DNA of 64,000 bases from Castor canadensis (GCF_047511655.1 NC_133391.1:125310384-125374383), one strand, 5' to 3'; positions 44,300-57,178 are shown, numbered from the stretch's first letter. Program-made: numbers and translations. The notes: generated by a model not told the origin, from the sequence alone.

Positions 44300-46330
44300 T
44301 TTCTCCAGGAGCTAAAGCTTGCAAGGTAGCTAACAACACCACATCTATATAACATTTTTTACAAAGTTTTTTCCTTCTTTTTGTAGAATAAGTCTAGTTT
44401 TGTAGAATAAGTGTTATAGTCAATGTTTTCCCCTTCTGGCCAGCACTCCTGGTCTCCCAAAGGATATTTAGGCCAAGCCCTGGGTGTAGTAGAAAATGAG
44501 AATCTTTTTTCTTAGGCTCTCATGGTTAAGATTTTTCCAAAGCCTTATTAAGCAAATGAGGGCAAGATCCCTGGAGAATTCAGGAAATTTGAGTTCCCAT
44601 CTAAAAGAGGGATAAGGGAGACTGGTCACTTTAAAGAGGGTCTCATGTGCCTAGGTGTCCCCAGGGCCAGAGACCTGGTTCCCCTACCTGGAATCATATT
44701 CCTTTGAGGAGAAGGAGTCCTTTACTCCTATCTCCCTCCATCACCACCACCTGTGGCCAGGGTTATGGGGAATCATTTGGGTCTGCCCGGATTGTGATTA
44801 CCCTTACCAGCATGACCTTTGATCAAATCTTCGCTTATTTATTTTATAACCTTGTATATCTAGCCATTTTCCAATTATTAAGAGCCTCTAGTTTAACAAG
44901 ATTTTATTAAAAAGGGTCCCAGGACAGCCAGGAGGACTAGCACAGACAGATAAGGGAAGAATTCCTTCTTTAAGGGAGACCACAGGAACAGTTCAGCCAA
45001 GTGCTGTGTACAGTGCTCACTGTATTACTATGTCCTTTTGCATTTTTTTGTCAAGACTTTGAGGATTTCTCCTTCTTCCTAACCAGAAGGCTGGAATTTT
45101 AACTCTAAGGGAGAGAAACTCTGCTCCCATTTGTTCCTGGTGTGGGGTCATTAGTCATGCACCTGAGGGTCCTAAAACAGCTATGTTTGCCTAAAAAGTC
45201 AAGCTGCAGGTCAAGCAGAAGTATTTTTTTTCTCTTGGAGTATGGTAACTTTGTCTAAGGAGGGCTTGCTTGCAGTGAGAGAGGGAGAATGTGGGCAGGG
45301 CAGTTAATGTTTGCCGAGGAAATATTGCTGATAAAGTCTTCCCTCAGGGTGGTTTTGACCCAAATCTTACTGTTGCCTAGGGCAGAAAGGATGGCCACTC
45401 ATTCTGATCTACTTGGGAAAGAAAAAGGAGGAAACCAAAAGTTGATAGAAAAGCCTTGGTGTACTGGGGTTTCCGCTCTGCCTACATAGCATTGGCAGTC
45501 TGGTATAAGACCCTCGCTGGCCCCAATTTCTTGGGTTGCCTGCCTTAACAGCTGAAGTGGGCTTGGAGATTGTTCCCCAGATTCCTGAGGGAGAAGCCCT
45601 CCTTAACAAGAGAGAGAGAGAGAGAGAAAAGTCAGCCTGAGAGTTCCATCACAGTTAAGCCATGATGGGAGGGCAGACTCCCCCAGAGTGCTAGGCAATC
45701 ATGGCCACTTCCTAGGTAGTTCCCTCCAGTTTAGCACAACCTGCACTGACCTCAAATGAAGAAGAGGGTTCCTTTTTGTGGTTGCTAGAGATGATATGCT
45801 GAGATTCTCGGGTGGTGAGGGTCCTTCTGTGCATAGATTGATATCAAAGGCATAAACTCAAGCAGTAAAAATCAGAGAAGTTTTAGTTGTAGAGAAGAGA
45901 AAGGAAAGGCCATACATAGGGGGCATGCAGCAGGACCCAGAAACCAGTAGTCTCCCGAGTTGGGTTGGATGTCAGGTTTTATAGTTTTTTTTTTTTTTTT
46001 TTATTGCCAGTGGGAAGAGTATGTCTTGGCGCAAAGATTTTGGTGCAAAAACACGTTTCTTTGGAAGGAGAGGGGCTGCTTCTCCCTGGCTAATTACCAT
46101 CTTTGGGGAACATGTGGACCTCCGCAATCTGCCTTTCACCTTATTATGGCAAAAGAAAAAATGCTTTATGAAATTCTACAGCAATGCAGGTAGGTAAAGA
46201 ATGGGGGATTTGTACACATCTATTCTAAGTTCCAAATTTGTTAGGTCAAGAATATAGAACACGACAGAAGCAATTTAGCAACACCAAGAAGGAGCAAATG
46301 GAGCATCCATGGAAGGCTTTCCATGATTTT
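44300..46330 (-). mobile_element. Decayed class I endogenous retrovirus fragment (5' part), reversed
   Basis: A GC-richer block than its surroundings. On the minus strand, the part at 44,400-44,515 reads through one frame containing a tryptophan/proline pattern (W-P-K-Y ... G-D-Q-E ... W-P-E-G) like the N-terminal Gag (matrix) region of gammaretrovirus-like elements, with a stop just upstream. Farther 5' (higher coordinates), a TATA-like 'tataaaac' (plus 45,976-45,983) sits in an LTR-like segment about 45,800-46,300, though an A-run abuts it and no AATAAA or primer-binding site could be fixed. No pol or env part is seen. Function is lost. Confidence 0.45.
45609..45628. repeat. (AG)n microsatellite
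   Basis: About nine AG units within the retrovirus-like block. Confidence 0.9.
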
Positions 46331-47562
46331 CCTTATGGGGGCACACAGCCTTAGGTTTAGGAAGACGTCTTCCCAGCAGGATTAACATAAATTTACATCC
46401 CCATTCACAAAACACTTACATTTAAAAAAAACAAAACAAAACTACACCTCCAGTTAAGGAAATATTTTTGAGCATCAGTTTCTTTTGGCTTCTGAACCAC
46501 ATTCACAATGAATAAAGCAGGAATCTGAACCACAGGGGCCCATGAACAATTCTGTGTTCAGCTTTCCAGAGTCTGGGAAAGACTTAACGTTTTACAAGTT
46601 TAAACCAAGGGTAAATTCAGCTGTGTTCAACTTAGCAGTGCTTCTAGAGGAACATATAAGAATTCTAGAAAATGCTACATTTGCAAAAAATCAGTAACTA
46701 TAAGTCATTCATAAGCAGGCAATCCCCTATTTTATGCTATGTCAGGAAATATCGTGTCCTCTGTCACTCACTTTAAGCTTTTAGGAAAAACATAGTCTTC
46801 TCTACTATTCACTTTGAATTTATGCTTATTTAGAATTTTAGCTTTTAGTTTCTTGTGTTCCCTTTAGTGTTTTATTAATTTTGTAATCTTGGGAGCAACC
46901 TAAGATAGTACATTGTGTGAACTGTAATTTCCTTACTTGAGATTCAACAATGAACCTTCGGGTCATTTTCAAATATGTTCCTGAAATTTAATTTCCTTTA
47001 CTCTTGATAACAGCATAAAACTAAGATACCCAAGTTAAATAAGGTCATTTTATTAGTCCAGTTTATATGTCTTTCAGCTATTGTGAGATACTTTGCAGGA
47101 TTTTGAAATGTGCTTAGCTCGAGTATAGCCTGAGAGATGAAAAGCAGTGGTTTTTCAAGTGTTGAAGACAGATGGAATCCTGGACTGAGCCTGATGCTTA
47201 TGATGGTTTTAGTACTTTTCTTTCTGAAGGATAAAAGTTCAACGCAACCATGGTAGATATATTCAAGCTAAAGGTTGTAAAATGTTTTAATACAGAAACA
47301 TTGCAGTGCTGGTCTGTTACTGTTATTTTCATGTGAATGTGAATTTTCTATTTACTTTTTTTTTTTACTGCAGAACAGAAGTATTATTTAACATGTAAAT
47401 ATGTCATTGCTATTTTTTAAACTCCTTAAGTTAAAAAATCAAGAAAAATTATTTCCTTAAAATGTCTGAAATTCATAATATTTATCCACCAATTACTGTT
47501 CATATCATTAATGAATTTCTTGAATCATAACGTTTTTCTCTTTCCGATGAGAAAAAATTTTT
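46331..47562. other. Unassigned sequence
   Basis: No gene. An A-rich (CAAAA) patch lies at 46,424-46,441. The sequence up to 46,680 is somewhat less AT-rich and may still belong to the retroviral fragment's flank. Confidence 0.35.
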
Positions 47563-47577
47563 AAGAGTGTGGTTAAT

Positions 47578-47766
47578 GCAGGGAGCTGGTGGCTCATGCC
47601 TATAATCATAGCTACTCAGGAGGTAGAGATCAGGAGGATCAAGGTTCAAAGCCAGACTTAGGCAAATAGTTCAGGAGACCCTATCTTAACGCCCAACATA
47701 TAAAATGGTTACTGGAGTGGCTAAGAGTGAGGTCCTGAGGTCAAACCCCAGTGGTACCCAAAAAAA
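47578..47766 (+). mobile_element. B1-like + ID dimeric SINE with target duplication
   Basis: 'ctggtggctcatgcctataa', 'tcatagctactcaggaggta', 'cagacttaggcaaatagttc' and 'aggagaccctatcttaacgc', then the ID-like unit 'ctggagtggctaagagtgag' with 'ggtcaaaccccagtggtacc' and an A-tail. Flanked by 'aagagtgtggttaat' (47,563-47,577) and 'aagagtgtggtcaat' (47,767-47,781), with one mismatch. Confidence 0.95.
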
Positions 47767-47781
47767 AAGAGTGTGGTCAAT

Positions 47782-48497
47782 ATAGAGTTGATGAACATTT
47801 GTTCATGCAGCAAAAGACTCTTGCTCTTATTTCTTTTGATATTTATTTGTTGGAACATATAGACTTAGGTCCTCAAAATATTATATGCAATGAAAATTAA
47901 GGGAAAACTATCCACTTTGTCTTTTTTTTCTTGAAACAAGAAAATATCAGAAGTATATAGCACTGAATCTGAAATCATGATTTTTATCCTAGAGAATAAA
48001 TTTATTTTTCTTCTTTGATTTTTGAATCATCTTGCTTTTCGTATTATTGTAATTTTTCCAATAATGTCCAAATTCAATAGTTGCTGTCGTGTAAGTCACA
48101 AACATTCCCATGTCAGAATGGGAGGGAGGTAAATCTCTCTTGCCTTAAACCATGTGTTATATATTTTGCACACAACCAGATAGGAAATCTAATTTCCTGT
48201 GTATGAATCAATGTATGCCTGAAATTTAGCAGACTTGTATTATCTGATACAAATTCCAAGAATTATATGCAGGTAGAATTTGTTAGAATCCGTAGTGTGG
48301 AACAAGTAAGAGTAAAACATTCTCAATATTTCATTCATACTCAATATGAAAGTTTAAGTATGATACTTTTGCAAGATAATGTTCTTCTAGAAGAAATTCA
48401 CTTACCCACATCAGTCTTGTGTGGTCTTGTCACTAAATACATTTAACTTAAAAAAAACAAATCCCTAATAATTTGGCTTGTGGTTGTTACTGTTATT
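47782..48497. other. Unassigned sequence
   Basis: No gene or recognised repeat. Confidence 0.4.
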
Positions 48498-48606
48498 GTT
48501 TTAAGACAGGATCTCACTGTTTAACCCAGATTGGTGATGAACTTGAGATCCTCCTGCCTCAGCCCTGAGTGCTAGGATTTCAGCCTGTACTACAATGTCT
48601 GGTTAT
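48498..48606 (-). mobile_element. B1-like monomeric SINE, reversed
   Basis: 'taagacaggatctcactgtt', 'taacccagattggtgatgaa', 'cttgagatcctcctgcctca' and 'tgagtgctaggatttcagcc' form the reverse complement of a 7SL-derived B1/pB1 monomer without an ID partner. Confidence 0.85.
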
Positions 48607-49119
48607 GATATCTATTTTCAAATGAATGAAGATTGCCAACTGGGAGAAGGATTAGACTTATTTTTTTGTTTTGCTTCAGTCAGTGATAGCAGGTTACTGG
48701 CTGATGAGCTCACCTTAACATAAAAAAGAAAACTCTAAAAATTAGAGGTAGGCTACTATCATTTCTATTACTGAAGATAATTTAGAGGTTGTATGAGATT
48801 CTGCCAAGGATTTCTAAGAGCACATTTCCTCTGGCAAGGAATTTGATTTGATAGCAAATAACTTACAGCTTTAAAATTTTTTAAATCTCATATTATCTTT
48901 TTTTTTTTTTACATTGGCTAACAACTCCCTAAATCACACTAGCTTAAGCCTCTAAAGTGATTTTATCACACTGATACTCAGGCATAGGACTCAATTCATG
49001 AAAGCCAATAGTCTTACTCCTATTTTACACTTGTCTTTCTTCGTGCATCTGCTTAATCCTGTCTGTTCTTCCTTCTGTAGTTGGGTTATTCTCAATTACA
49101 TATTAATATCACCCCTTTG
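48607..49119. other. Unassigned sequence
   Basis: No gene. A T-run lies at 48,898-48,911. Confidence 0.4.
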
Positions 49120-49365
49120 GGTTTCTCACTTCTATATTAAAATTATCTGGAGAGTTTTAAAAGACCATTCTTTCCAAAAATGTTAAGTATATAGGCATTC
49201 CCTGTGTCATTCTTTCATTTTTTCAATACTAATGAAAGTATTTAAAATAAATAGTTTTAGGAAAAGTATTGGTGTCTGAACCTTACTCTAAGAAATTCTG
49301 ATTCATTGGTCTGGAGGAGGCCCCAGATGCTGCCATTTTTTAAAAGTTCCACTAGGAGTCCTAAC
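49120..49365 (+). mobile_element. MER5-type hAT-Charlie relic
   Basis: 'aaaattatctggagagtttt' on the left and 'gaaattctgattcattggtc' with 'tggaggaggccccagatgct' on the right match MER5-like elements. About 110 bp of extra sequence separates them, suggesting an insertion or strong decay. Confidence 0.5.
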
Positions 49366-50514
49366 ATTACAATCAAAGGTAGAATTTCCTGTCTTTTTCA
49401 ACTTCTCTGAATGAACAAAGGGAGTTTCATCTCTTTCTTCATGTCCAAGTTTCAACATTACCAATAGACTTACCTGAGAGAGTTGTTCTTCCCAAATGCA
49501 GTCACCTTTGACCAGGCACATGGTTCAAATGGCTGCACAGTCAGTACACGTGGAAGTGTTAGGCAGTTTCTAGACAGGCCTGGGTTGGGTGAGAAGGTGC
49601 CTGGGTACGTGATTTGTAATAATAACAATAATAATAATAATGATAGGAGTCTAGTTTATTGTTCTAGCAGAAAGGCAAAGCAAGTTGTGTATGGCTAAAT
49701 TTGAGAATATCTATTTCTTGATAATACAAAGCCATTATTATTACAGCTATTGTTTCAAATTATATCTTTGTTTTAAAAGAATGGAATAATAGGAATTAGG
49801 TCTTGTTAGCTTGAAAGTTTTGTAGAGAAAAATATAATTTAAATAGATTGGATAAAAAAACCCAAAACCTTATCCATAATAGAGCAGTCCTGACAAGGTG
49901 TTATATATAAAATAAATATAATAACAAATGCTATGAAGAATTAGGCTTGGCATAATGTGTCAGCAGGTATAAATTTTACCATAACACATCTGGGAAAGCC
50001 ATTTCAAAATGTATTTGGTACAAAAGTCTTTTAGTAATCAGTCTGAGTAACACCATAATGGCTATTTGCAGCTGGAGATCACAAGAAACCAGTCTAAGAA
50101 GCTAGAAGCCTCAGAGCAAGAGGGACCCATGATGTGATCCAGATATGAGACTGAAAGTCTGAAAGTTCCCTATAGCAGCTGGTGTGAGTCTATGTTGAGA
50201 AAGTAAAGATGATGGCGTCCCTGGGGGAGAGCAGCAGCAAAAGATATCTTCATTCAAGAAGAATATAGCTGGCACACACTGGCAACATCCTCCTTCCTTG
50301 TTTTGTTCCATCTGGGGTTTTCTTTTCAATATTGATTTTGTTTCATTTTTCCAAGAGAAATTGGCAAAACCATCTCATCCTTTCTTTGACCTGACATTTA
50401 CCTTCTGTTCATCAGACAGGAATGCTCAGAGAAGGAAGAAAGGAACCTTAAATTCACTTGCTAGTCACTAGTGGGTGGAAACATCAGTAAACAGACATTT
50501 TTCTATGGTCTTCT
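49366..50514. other. Unassigned sequence with a short (AAT)n
   Basis: No gene. An AAT-type microsatellite lies at 49,617-49,641. Poly-Asn in the overlapping frame reflects it. Confidence 0.4.
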
Positions 50515-50686
50515 TTAGCACCATTTTCTTACCTATGCCTTAAGCATTGCTGAAACTACAGATACATAACACCATGCCTAGTCTGTTGGTTGAGATGGGA
50601 GTCTCACTAACTTTTTGCCTGGGTTGACTATAAACAGTGATAGTTTTGATTTCCACCTCCTAAGTAGCTGGGATTACAGGCCTGGA
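50515..50686 (-). mobile_element. B1-like dimer SINE portion, reversed
   Basis: 'gtctcactaactttttgcct', then 'tgatttccacctcctaagta' and 'gctgggattacaggcctgg' are the reversed 7SL-like units of the composite SINE, with an ID part missing or unrecognisable. It abuts the broken 3' end of the large L1. Confidence 0.65.
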
Positions 50687-50689
50687 AAT

Positions 50690-53600
50690 TTTTTGTTTTC
50701 TTAATGAAAGCCATCTGACAGGGGTGCATTAGAATCCCAAGGTCATTTTGATTTGCATTTCTTTTAAGACTAAGGATATTGAACATTTTTTCATGTATTT
50801 ATTGGCCATTTATATTTCTTCTCTTAAGAACTTTCTGTTCAATTCATTTGCCTGTATATCAAAGGATTATTTGTTCTTTTGGTATTTAATTTTTTTGAGT
50901 TCTTTATATGTTCTGGAAACTAATACTTTGTTCAGTGACTTGCAATATTTTCTCCCATTCTCTGGGTTGTCTCTTCATTCTGATAACAGCTTCCTTTGCT
51001 GTGCAGAAGATTATTAATTTGATGCAATCACATTTGTCAGTTCTTATTATTTCCTGAGCAATTGGAATTCTATTCAGAAAGTTGTTACCTACACCTATAT
51101 CTGTAAGTGTTTTTCCTATGTTTTTCTGTAGTAGTCTCAAAGTTTAGGACTTATATTAAGATCTTTCATCAGTTTTGGATTGACTTTTATACAGAGTGGG
51201 AGTTAGGAAGTCTAGTTTTAGTCTTCTAAATATGAATATCCAGTTTTTCAGGCATGTTTTAAAGAAGCCACCTTTTCTCCAACATATGTTCGTGGATCCT
51301 TTGTTAAAAACTAATGGATGTGACTGTGTGGGCTTATTTTCAGGTCTTCCATCACACTGGTCTTCATGTCTCTTTTTGTGCCAGTACCATGCTGTTTTTA
51401 TTCCTATGATTCTGTTATATAGTTTCAAGCATAACTTGATACCTCCAGCATTGCTTTTTTTGTTCAGGATTGCTTTAACCAGTCAGGGTCTTTTATGCCT
51501 CCATATAAATTTTAGGGTTGATGTGTTTATTTCTGTGAAGAATGATGTTGTGATTTTGCTGGGAATTGCATTGCATTGTATTTGTAAATTGCTTTTGGTA
51601 ATGTAGCCATTTTCACAATATTAATTCTGCCAATCCTTGTAGATGGGAGGTCTCTATTTCCTAGTGTCTTCTTCAAATTATTTGCTCAATATTTTATAGG
51701 TTTTATTGTAGAGGCCATTCACCTCCTTAGCTAAGTTAACTACAAGGTATTTTATTATTTTTTGAGGCTATTGTGAATGGGATTGTTTATCTGGTTTTGT
51801 TTTCAGCTTGTTAGTTGTGTATATATAGAAAAGCTACTAAATTTTGTATGTTGATTTTGTATTTTGCTTCTTTGCTGAAAGTATTTATCAGTTCTAAAAG
51901 TTTTTTGGTGGAGTCTTTAGGGTCTTTTAATTGAAAGATCCTATCATCTGTAAATTTGGGATAAATTGACCTGTTTCTTTCCTATTTGTATCCCTTTAAT
52001 TTCTTTTTCTTGACTTATCACTATAGCTAAGAATTCAAGCAGTAGTATATTGAGTAAGAGTGAAGAGAGTAGACACTCCTGTCTTGTTCTTGATTTTAGA
52101 GGAAATGATTTCAGTTTTTCCCCATTTGGAATGATGTTGACTAAAGGTTTGTCATATAGAACCTTTATTAAGTTGAGATGTGTTCTTTATATTCCTATTT
52201 CCATAAGGCATGTCAAATGTGGTAACAGGTTCTTTCTGTATCTATTGAGATGATCATGTAAATTTTGTCCTTGATTCTCTTTGTATGCTGTATTATCTTT
52301 ATTGATTTGCATTTGTTGAAACATCCCTGTATCCCTGGAATAAAGTCAACTTCATCATGGTGAATAATATGTTGATGAATTTGGTTTATAAGTATTTTAT
52401 TAAGAATTTTTGCTTCTATGTTCATCAAAAAATTAATCTATTTTTATGTATGTGTGTGTGTGTATATGTGTGTGTGTTTATCCAGTTTTGGTATCAGTGT
52501 AATACTGGCTTCATAAAATGAATTTGGTAGTGTTCCTTCCTTTCAAGTTTATGGGATAAAATCATTTGTGGGGCATTGATGTTAGTTTTATTTTAAGTGT
52601 CTGGTACAATTCAATAGTGAATCATCTGGTTCTGTGCTTAACTTTTTGGGAGTCTCTTTATTACTGCTTTGACTTTATCAATCATTACAGATCTGATTAA
52701 GTGGTTTATATATAGCAGGGTCAATTTAAGTAGAACATATGCATCTAGAAATGTGTGTACTTCTTGTAGAATTTCCTGTCTATTTGAACCTAAGCTTTTG
52801 AAGTACTCCTCAATGATTCTCTGGATTTCACTGGTATTTGTTGTGATATCTGCTTTTTCATCTATAATTTTTTCAGTTTGGTTCTTCTTCCTCTTTCATT
52901 TGGTTAGTTTTTCTAAGGGTGTGTCAATGTTATTTATCTTTTCAAAAAACCAAGTTTTTGTTTCATTGATTCTTTGTATTTTTTAATACCCATTTCATTA
53001 ATGTCTGCCTTAATCTTTATTAATTCTTTCCATCTATTCATTTTGGGGTTCGTTCTTTTTCTAAAGGGCATACCATTAGGTTATTTACTTAAGATCTCTT
53101 TACATTCAAAGAAAATAGGCCATAATAGCAACAAATTTTACTTTACAGCACTGACTTTACTGTCTCACAAAGGTTCTAGTAAGTTGTGCTTTCATTTTTG
53201 TGTGATTCTAGGATTTAAAAAAAATTTTCTTTCTTTTTTTGTTTGTGACCAACTAATCATTCAACAGTATATTATTCAATCTCCATGTGTTTGAATATTT
53301 CCTGTTTTTTGTTTGGTGATTGGTTTAGCTTTATTTAATTTTGATCTGACAAAATACAGGAATTTATCTCAGTTTTCTTATAGTTGTTAAGACTTGCTTT
53401 ATGTAATAAAATAGGATCCATTTTGAAGAATGTTCTAATGGCTGAGAAGAATGCATATTCTACAGCTGTTGGTTGGAATATTCTGTAGATGTTAGTTAAG
53501 TACATTTGATTGAGAGCATGGTTTAATTCTAAAGTTTCCTTTTTGATTTTTTGTCTAAATGACTTACCTATTAGCCATAGTGGGGTATTGAAGCCAAACA

Positions 53601-54025
53601 CTATCATTGTGTTGGGTCTATTGGTCTTTTTATGGCCAGTAGTGTTTGTTTTATGAAATTTGGTGTACCAGTATTTGGTGTAATTATGTTTACAATTATT
53701 GCATTCTCTTAGTGCATTATTCCCTTTATCAATATGAAGTGACCTTTATCATTTCTGACTAAATTTTGTTTGAAGTTTACTTTGCTGGATATGAGCATAA
53801 CTACTTTAGCTTTGCTTTCAGGATCTATTTGCTTAGAATATCTTTCCCATCCTTCCACTTTAAACCTGTTTTTATCTTTACCTTTGAGATGCATTTCTTG
53901 TAGGCAACAAATGGTTGGGTCTTGGTTTTAACACAACCTGCCAGCCTGTGTTTTTTGTTTAGAGAATTAAGACGTTTAACATTCAGAGTTATTATTGAAA
54001 GCTATACAGAAATTTCATTGTTTTG
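50690..54025 (-). pseudogene. L1 ORF2 remnant (endonuclease and reverse transcriptase)
   Basis: ORF2 encodes the endonuclease and reverse transcriptase used in L1 retrotransposition. The endonuclease part lies about 53,300-54,020 (a 90-codon fragment at 53,335-53,607 is still open). The reverse-transcriptase catalytic box lies at 51,943-51,954 and reads F-T-D-D instead of the family's F-A-D-D. Only fragments of up to ~90 codons remain open. The C-terminal end is missing. Confidence 0.85.
52446..52480. repeat. (TG)n microsatellite inside L1 ORF2
   Basis: Interrupted TG repeats with 'tatatg' in the middle, an expansion within the decayed ORF2. Confidence 0.85.
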
Positions 54026-54089
54026 TTGTTTTTGAAGTGCTTGTTTCTTTCCTGATCTTCATTTACTTATATACACATCTAGTGAGATT

Positions 54090-55060
54090 TATTCTTCCTT
54101 GCATTTCCACGGTTGCCTTTATCTTTCTCTTCTGTAGTTAGGATTTCTTTAAGTATCTTCTGCAGTGCTGGCTTAGTGAAAATGACTTCCTTTGTTTCCA
54201 TCTTCCATGTTTATCATGGAAGATTTCACTTTCAATTATGAAGGAAAGTTTTTCGGGTAAAGTAATCTAGGTTGGAAGTCATTTTCTTTCAGTGCTAAAA
54301 TCATACATGACCTCCTTACATTTAGAGTTTCTGTTGAGAAATTTGCTGTTATTCTGATAGGCTTACCTTTATATGTTATTTGGCACATCTGTCTTACAGC
54401 TTTTAATATTCTTTCCTTGTTCTGTATATGTAATGCTTCAACTATATTTATGCTTTTGAGAGGTTCTTTTCTAGTCCTGTCTGTTCAGTGTCCTCATTTT
54501 TAAGATTTGAGAAACTTTCTTCTGTTATTTTATTGAATATGCTTTCTATCCATTTAGCTTATGCCTCTTCTTCTCCTATCCCATGATTTATAGGTTTGGT
54601 CTTTTAATGGTGCCCCAAAGGTCTTGAATGTTCCATTAATACTTTCTTCTTCTTTTTTTAATCTTTATCTGAATGTTCTAATTCCTTTACTTTATCTTCA
54701 AGTGCTGATGTTCTAAGTCTGATCAGTGTATTAGTGAAGTTTCCTAATTTAGTTATTGAGTTTTTCATTTTTAGGATTTTTACTTTTTTTCTCAAGTTTT
54801 CTATATCTTCATTGAATTTCCTTTATACATCTTACATTGTCTTTCTTGTTTCATTCAGCTGTATATTTAAATTCTCTTTGAATTCACTCTGCCATTTATT
54901 ATATTCTGTTTGAATTCATTCACCTGTTTACTTATGTTCTCTTTAATTTTGTCCATTATTCTTATGGTTTTTTAAAAAAACATTCATTGTTTGAGCATTC
55001 ATTCACTTCACTACCACTCAAGCTCTTTATTGTGGAACTGCTGACTTTTAAGGTGTCATG
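54090..55060 (-). pseudogene. L1 ORF1 remnant
   Basis: ORF1 encodes the RNA-binding protein of the L1 particle. Reversed ORF1 C-terminal strings ('atcttctgcagtgctggctt', 'ttcaattatgaaggaaagtt', 'ttgctgttattctgatagg') lead into the coiled-coil region marked by T/C-rich text (54,640-54,960). Stops interrupt every frame. Confidence 0.65.
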
Positions 55061-55649
55061 TTGCATTTTTTTCATATTTTAATGTGTTTATGCATTGAGA
55101 TTTGTATATTTGAGGTCAATTCATCGGTTGGAGGTTTTAATACCTTGTGGACTTTCAGTATAATTATTATTGATATTCTGACCTTGGTAGTGCCATGGTT
55201 GATGTGCCATTTCTTGCCAATGGACTGGAGGTAGATCCACAATAACAAATTTGCCAGTTTAACACTAAAGCAGATGTTTAAATGGAGGAGGAAACAATGG
55301 GAAACAGCATCTATACCCCCAAGGAGTTTACACGCAAAAGGAACTAGGCTTCTTATAGGGTACACTACAGATTTAAAAAATATTATATGTGGAAGATTTA
55401 ACAATTAAGTAGCATAAAGGAGTGGTGAGAGAAGGAATAAGGAAGAATGGGAGAAGGGGTGAAATCTATGGGATAAAGATATACAAAATAATAGTGAGCA
55501 AGAATAGAGTATAATTATTGCAGAGAAAGACACTCAGGTTTTATTTAAGTTCGTGGAGACACAAGATTGTGGTGGGTGTCTGAAATCTGTCACATTAGGA
55601 ATCCCTTGTGCAATGTTTAAATGAGTTAAACATATCTATCTCTGTAACC

Positions 55650-57005
55650 ATTTATCATTTCTGTAGGTACAAACTTTCAAAATCCTTTCTCCTACCTTTA
55701 AAAAATGTAGGTACTTTATTTTTATCTATAGTTACTGTACTGCACAATAGCACACCAGAACTTCTTGCTCCTGTTTCCTAATATCTATTGATAAAACTTT
55801 CCACTCCCTCCTTTATTATCCATAGCCTTTGATAACCACCTGTCTATTCTCAGCTATGAAATGAACATTTTTGTATTACACATATGAATGAAATCATGCA
55901 GTACTTGTCTTTCAGTGTCTGGCTTATTTCACTTGCTATAATATCGCCAGTTACACCCAAGTTGTCCCAAAACAACGGGATTTCATTCTTTTGTGATTAA
56001 GTAGTATTAAATTATTTATCTGTGCCACATTTTTATGCATTCAGTTTATAGTTATATAGGTTGCTTCCATTTCTTTGCTTTTATGAATAGTGGTTCAATA
56101 AACTTGTCAATGTCCATATCCATGTCTCTTTGATGTACTGATTTCATCTCTCTTAAATATATACTCACTAGTGCAATTGCTGGATCATGTGATGTTCTAT
56201 TTTTTATTTTTTCAGGATCCTTTATATTGTTTTCTGTAATGGCTGTTTTAATTTACATTCTCACCAACAATGTATAAGGATTCCTTTTTCTCCACATCCT
56301 GGCCAACATTTATTACCTTTAGTCTTCTTGAAAATAGCTATTCCTACTGGGGTGAAGTGTTGTCTCATTGTAGTTTTAATTTGCATTTTTCTTATTGGTT
56401 ATGCTGAACATTTTTTAATATGCCTGTTGGCCATTTGTGTATATCATCTTGAGGGATGTCTTTTAAAGTTTATTGCCCATTTGTTTAACTTGGTTATTTG
56501 TTTTGTTGCTATTGAGTTTTTACAGTTCCTTACATATCCTGGATTTCAACCTCTCATCAAATGTGTAATTTAAAGTATTTTCTCCCATTCTGTGAATTGT
56601 TGTTTCACTCTATTTCCTAAAAGCAGCTTTTCAGTTTGATGTAATCCCATTTGCCTATATTTGCTTTGGTTTCCTGTGCTTTTAGGACTTTTCCAAGTTA
56701 GCATTCACTTATATTTTCATCTGTTAGCTTCAGTGCTGCATTTAAGTCTTTAACCCAGTTTAAATTGACTTTTGTAATTAACAATAGATTGGGGCCTAGT
56801 TTCATTCTTCTATCAGTGGATATCTACTTCTCCATCACCATTTATTGACAAGACTGTCCTTTGTTCAATTCATGTCTTTAATACATTTGTTGGGAAACAG
56901 TTGGCTTTAGAATCATAGTTTTAATTCTAAGCGCTCAATTCTATTTGTCTACTATTATGCAAATTCTATGCTGGTTTGATTACTAGAGCTTTGTAGTTCT
57001 TCCAC
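55650..57005 (-). mobile_element. Older L1M, ORF2 3' end and 3' UTR, reversed
   Basis: 'gcagtacttgtctttcagtg', 'tctggcttatttcacttgct', 'gcaattgctggatcatgtga', 'ttctccacatcctggccaac', 'ggttatgctgaacatttttt' and 'ttttctcccattctgtgaat', then 'tccatcaccatttattgaca', follow the reversed L1M order from the 3' UTR into ORF2. More diverged than the L1 on its left. Confidence 0.85.
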
Positions 57006-57178
57006 TTCTTGTAAGGAAACCACAGTCCTATTAGGTTAGAACTTCACCTTTATGACCTCCTTTAACCTAATTGCCTCTTTAACTGCCCTGAATTCAGAAA
57101 GAGTTCAATCACATTGGAGTTAGAACTTCCACCTAGTACATTTTGAGGGAACACAACTCACTCCATTGTGATCATAAA
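57006..57178 (-). mobile_element. MaLR LTR fragment, reversed
   Basis: 'taaggaaaccacagtcctat', 'atgacctcctttaacctaat', 'tgcctctttaactgccctga', 'aatcacattggagttagaac' and 'gggaacacaactcactccat' match the U3 part of an MLT1/MST-like LTR in reverse order. Confidence 0.5.

Larger units (their letters stand above)
50690..55225 (-). mobile_element. Long L1, reversed, lacking its 3' end
   Basis: Near-complete L1 read on the minus strand: a 5' region and ORF1 remnant at high coordinates, then ORF2. Its 3' side stops inside the last part of ORF2, with no 3' UTR or A-tail. L1 copies usually lose their 5' end, so a later deletion or rearrangement is likely. 5' UTR-like sequence may continue to about 55,570. 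Stops and shifts throughout make it inactive. Confidence 0.9.

Noticed and set aside
51196..51606. 136-codon plus-strand frame and other plus-strand frames between 50.7 and 54 kb
   Set aside because: They lie antisense to a decayed L1 ORF2, whose complement is often open by chance.
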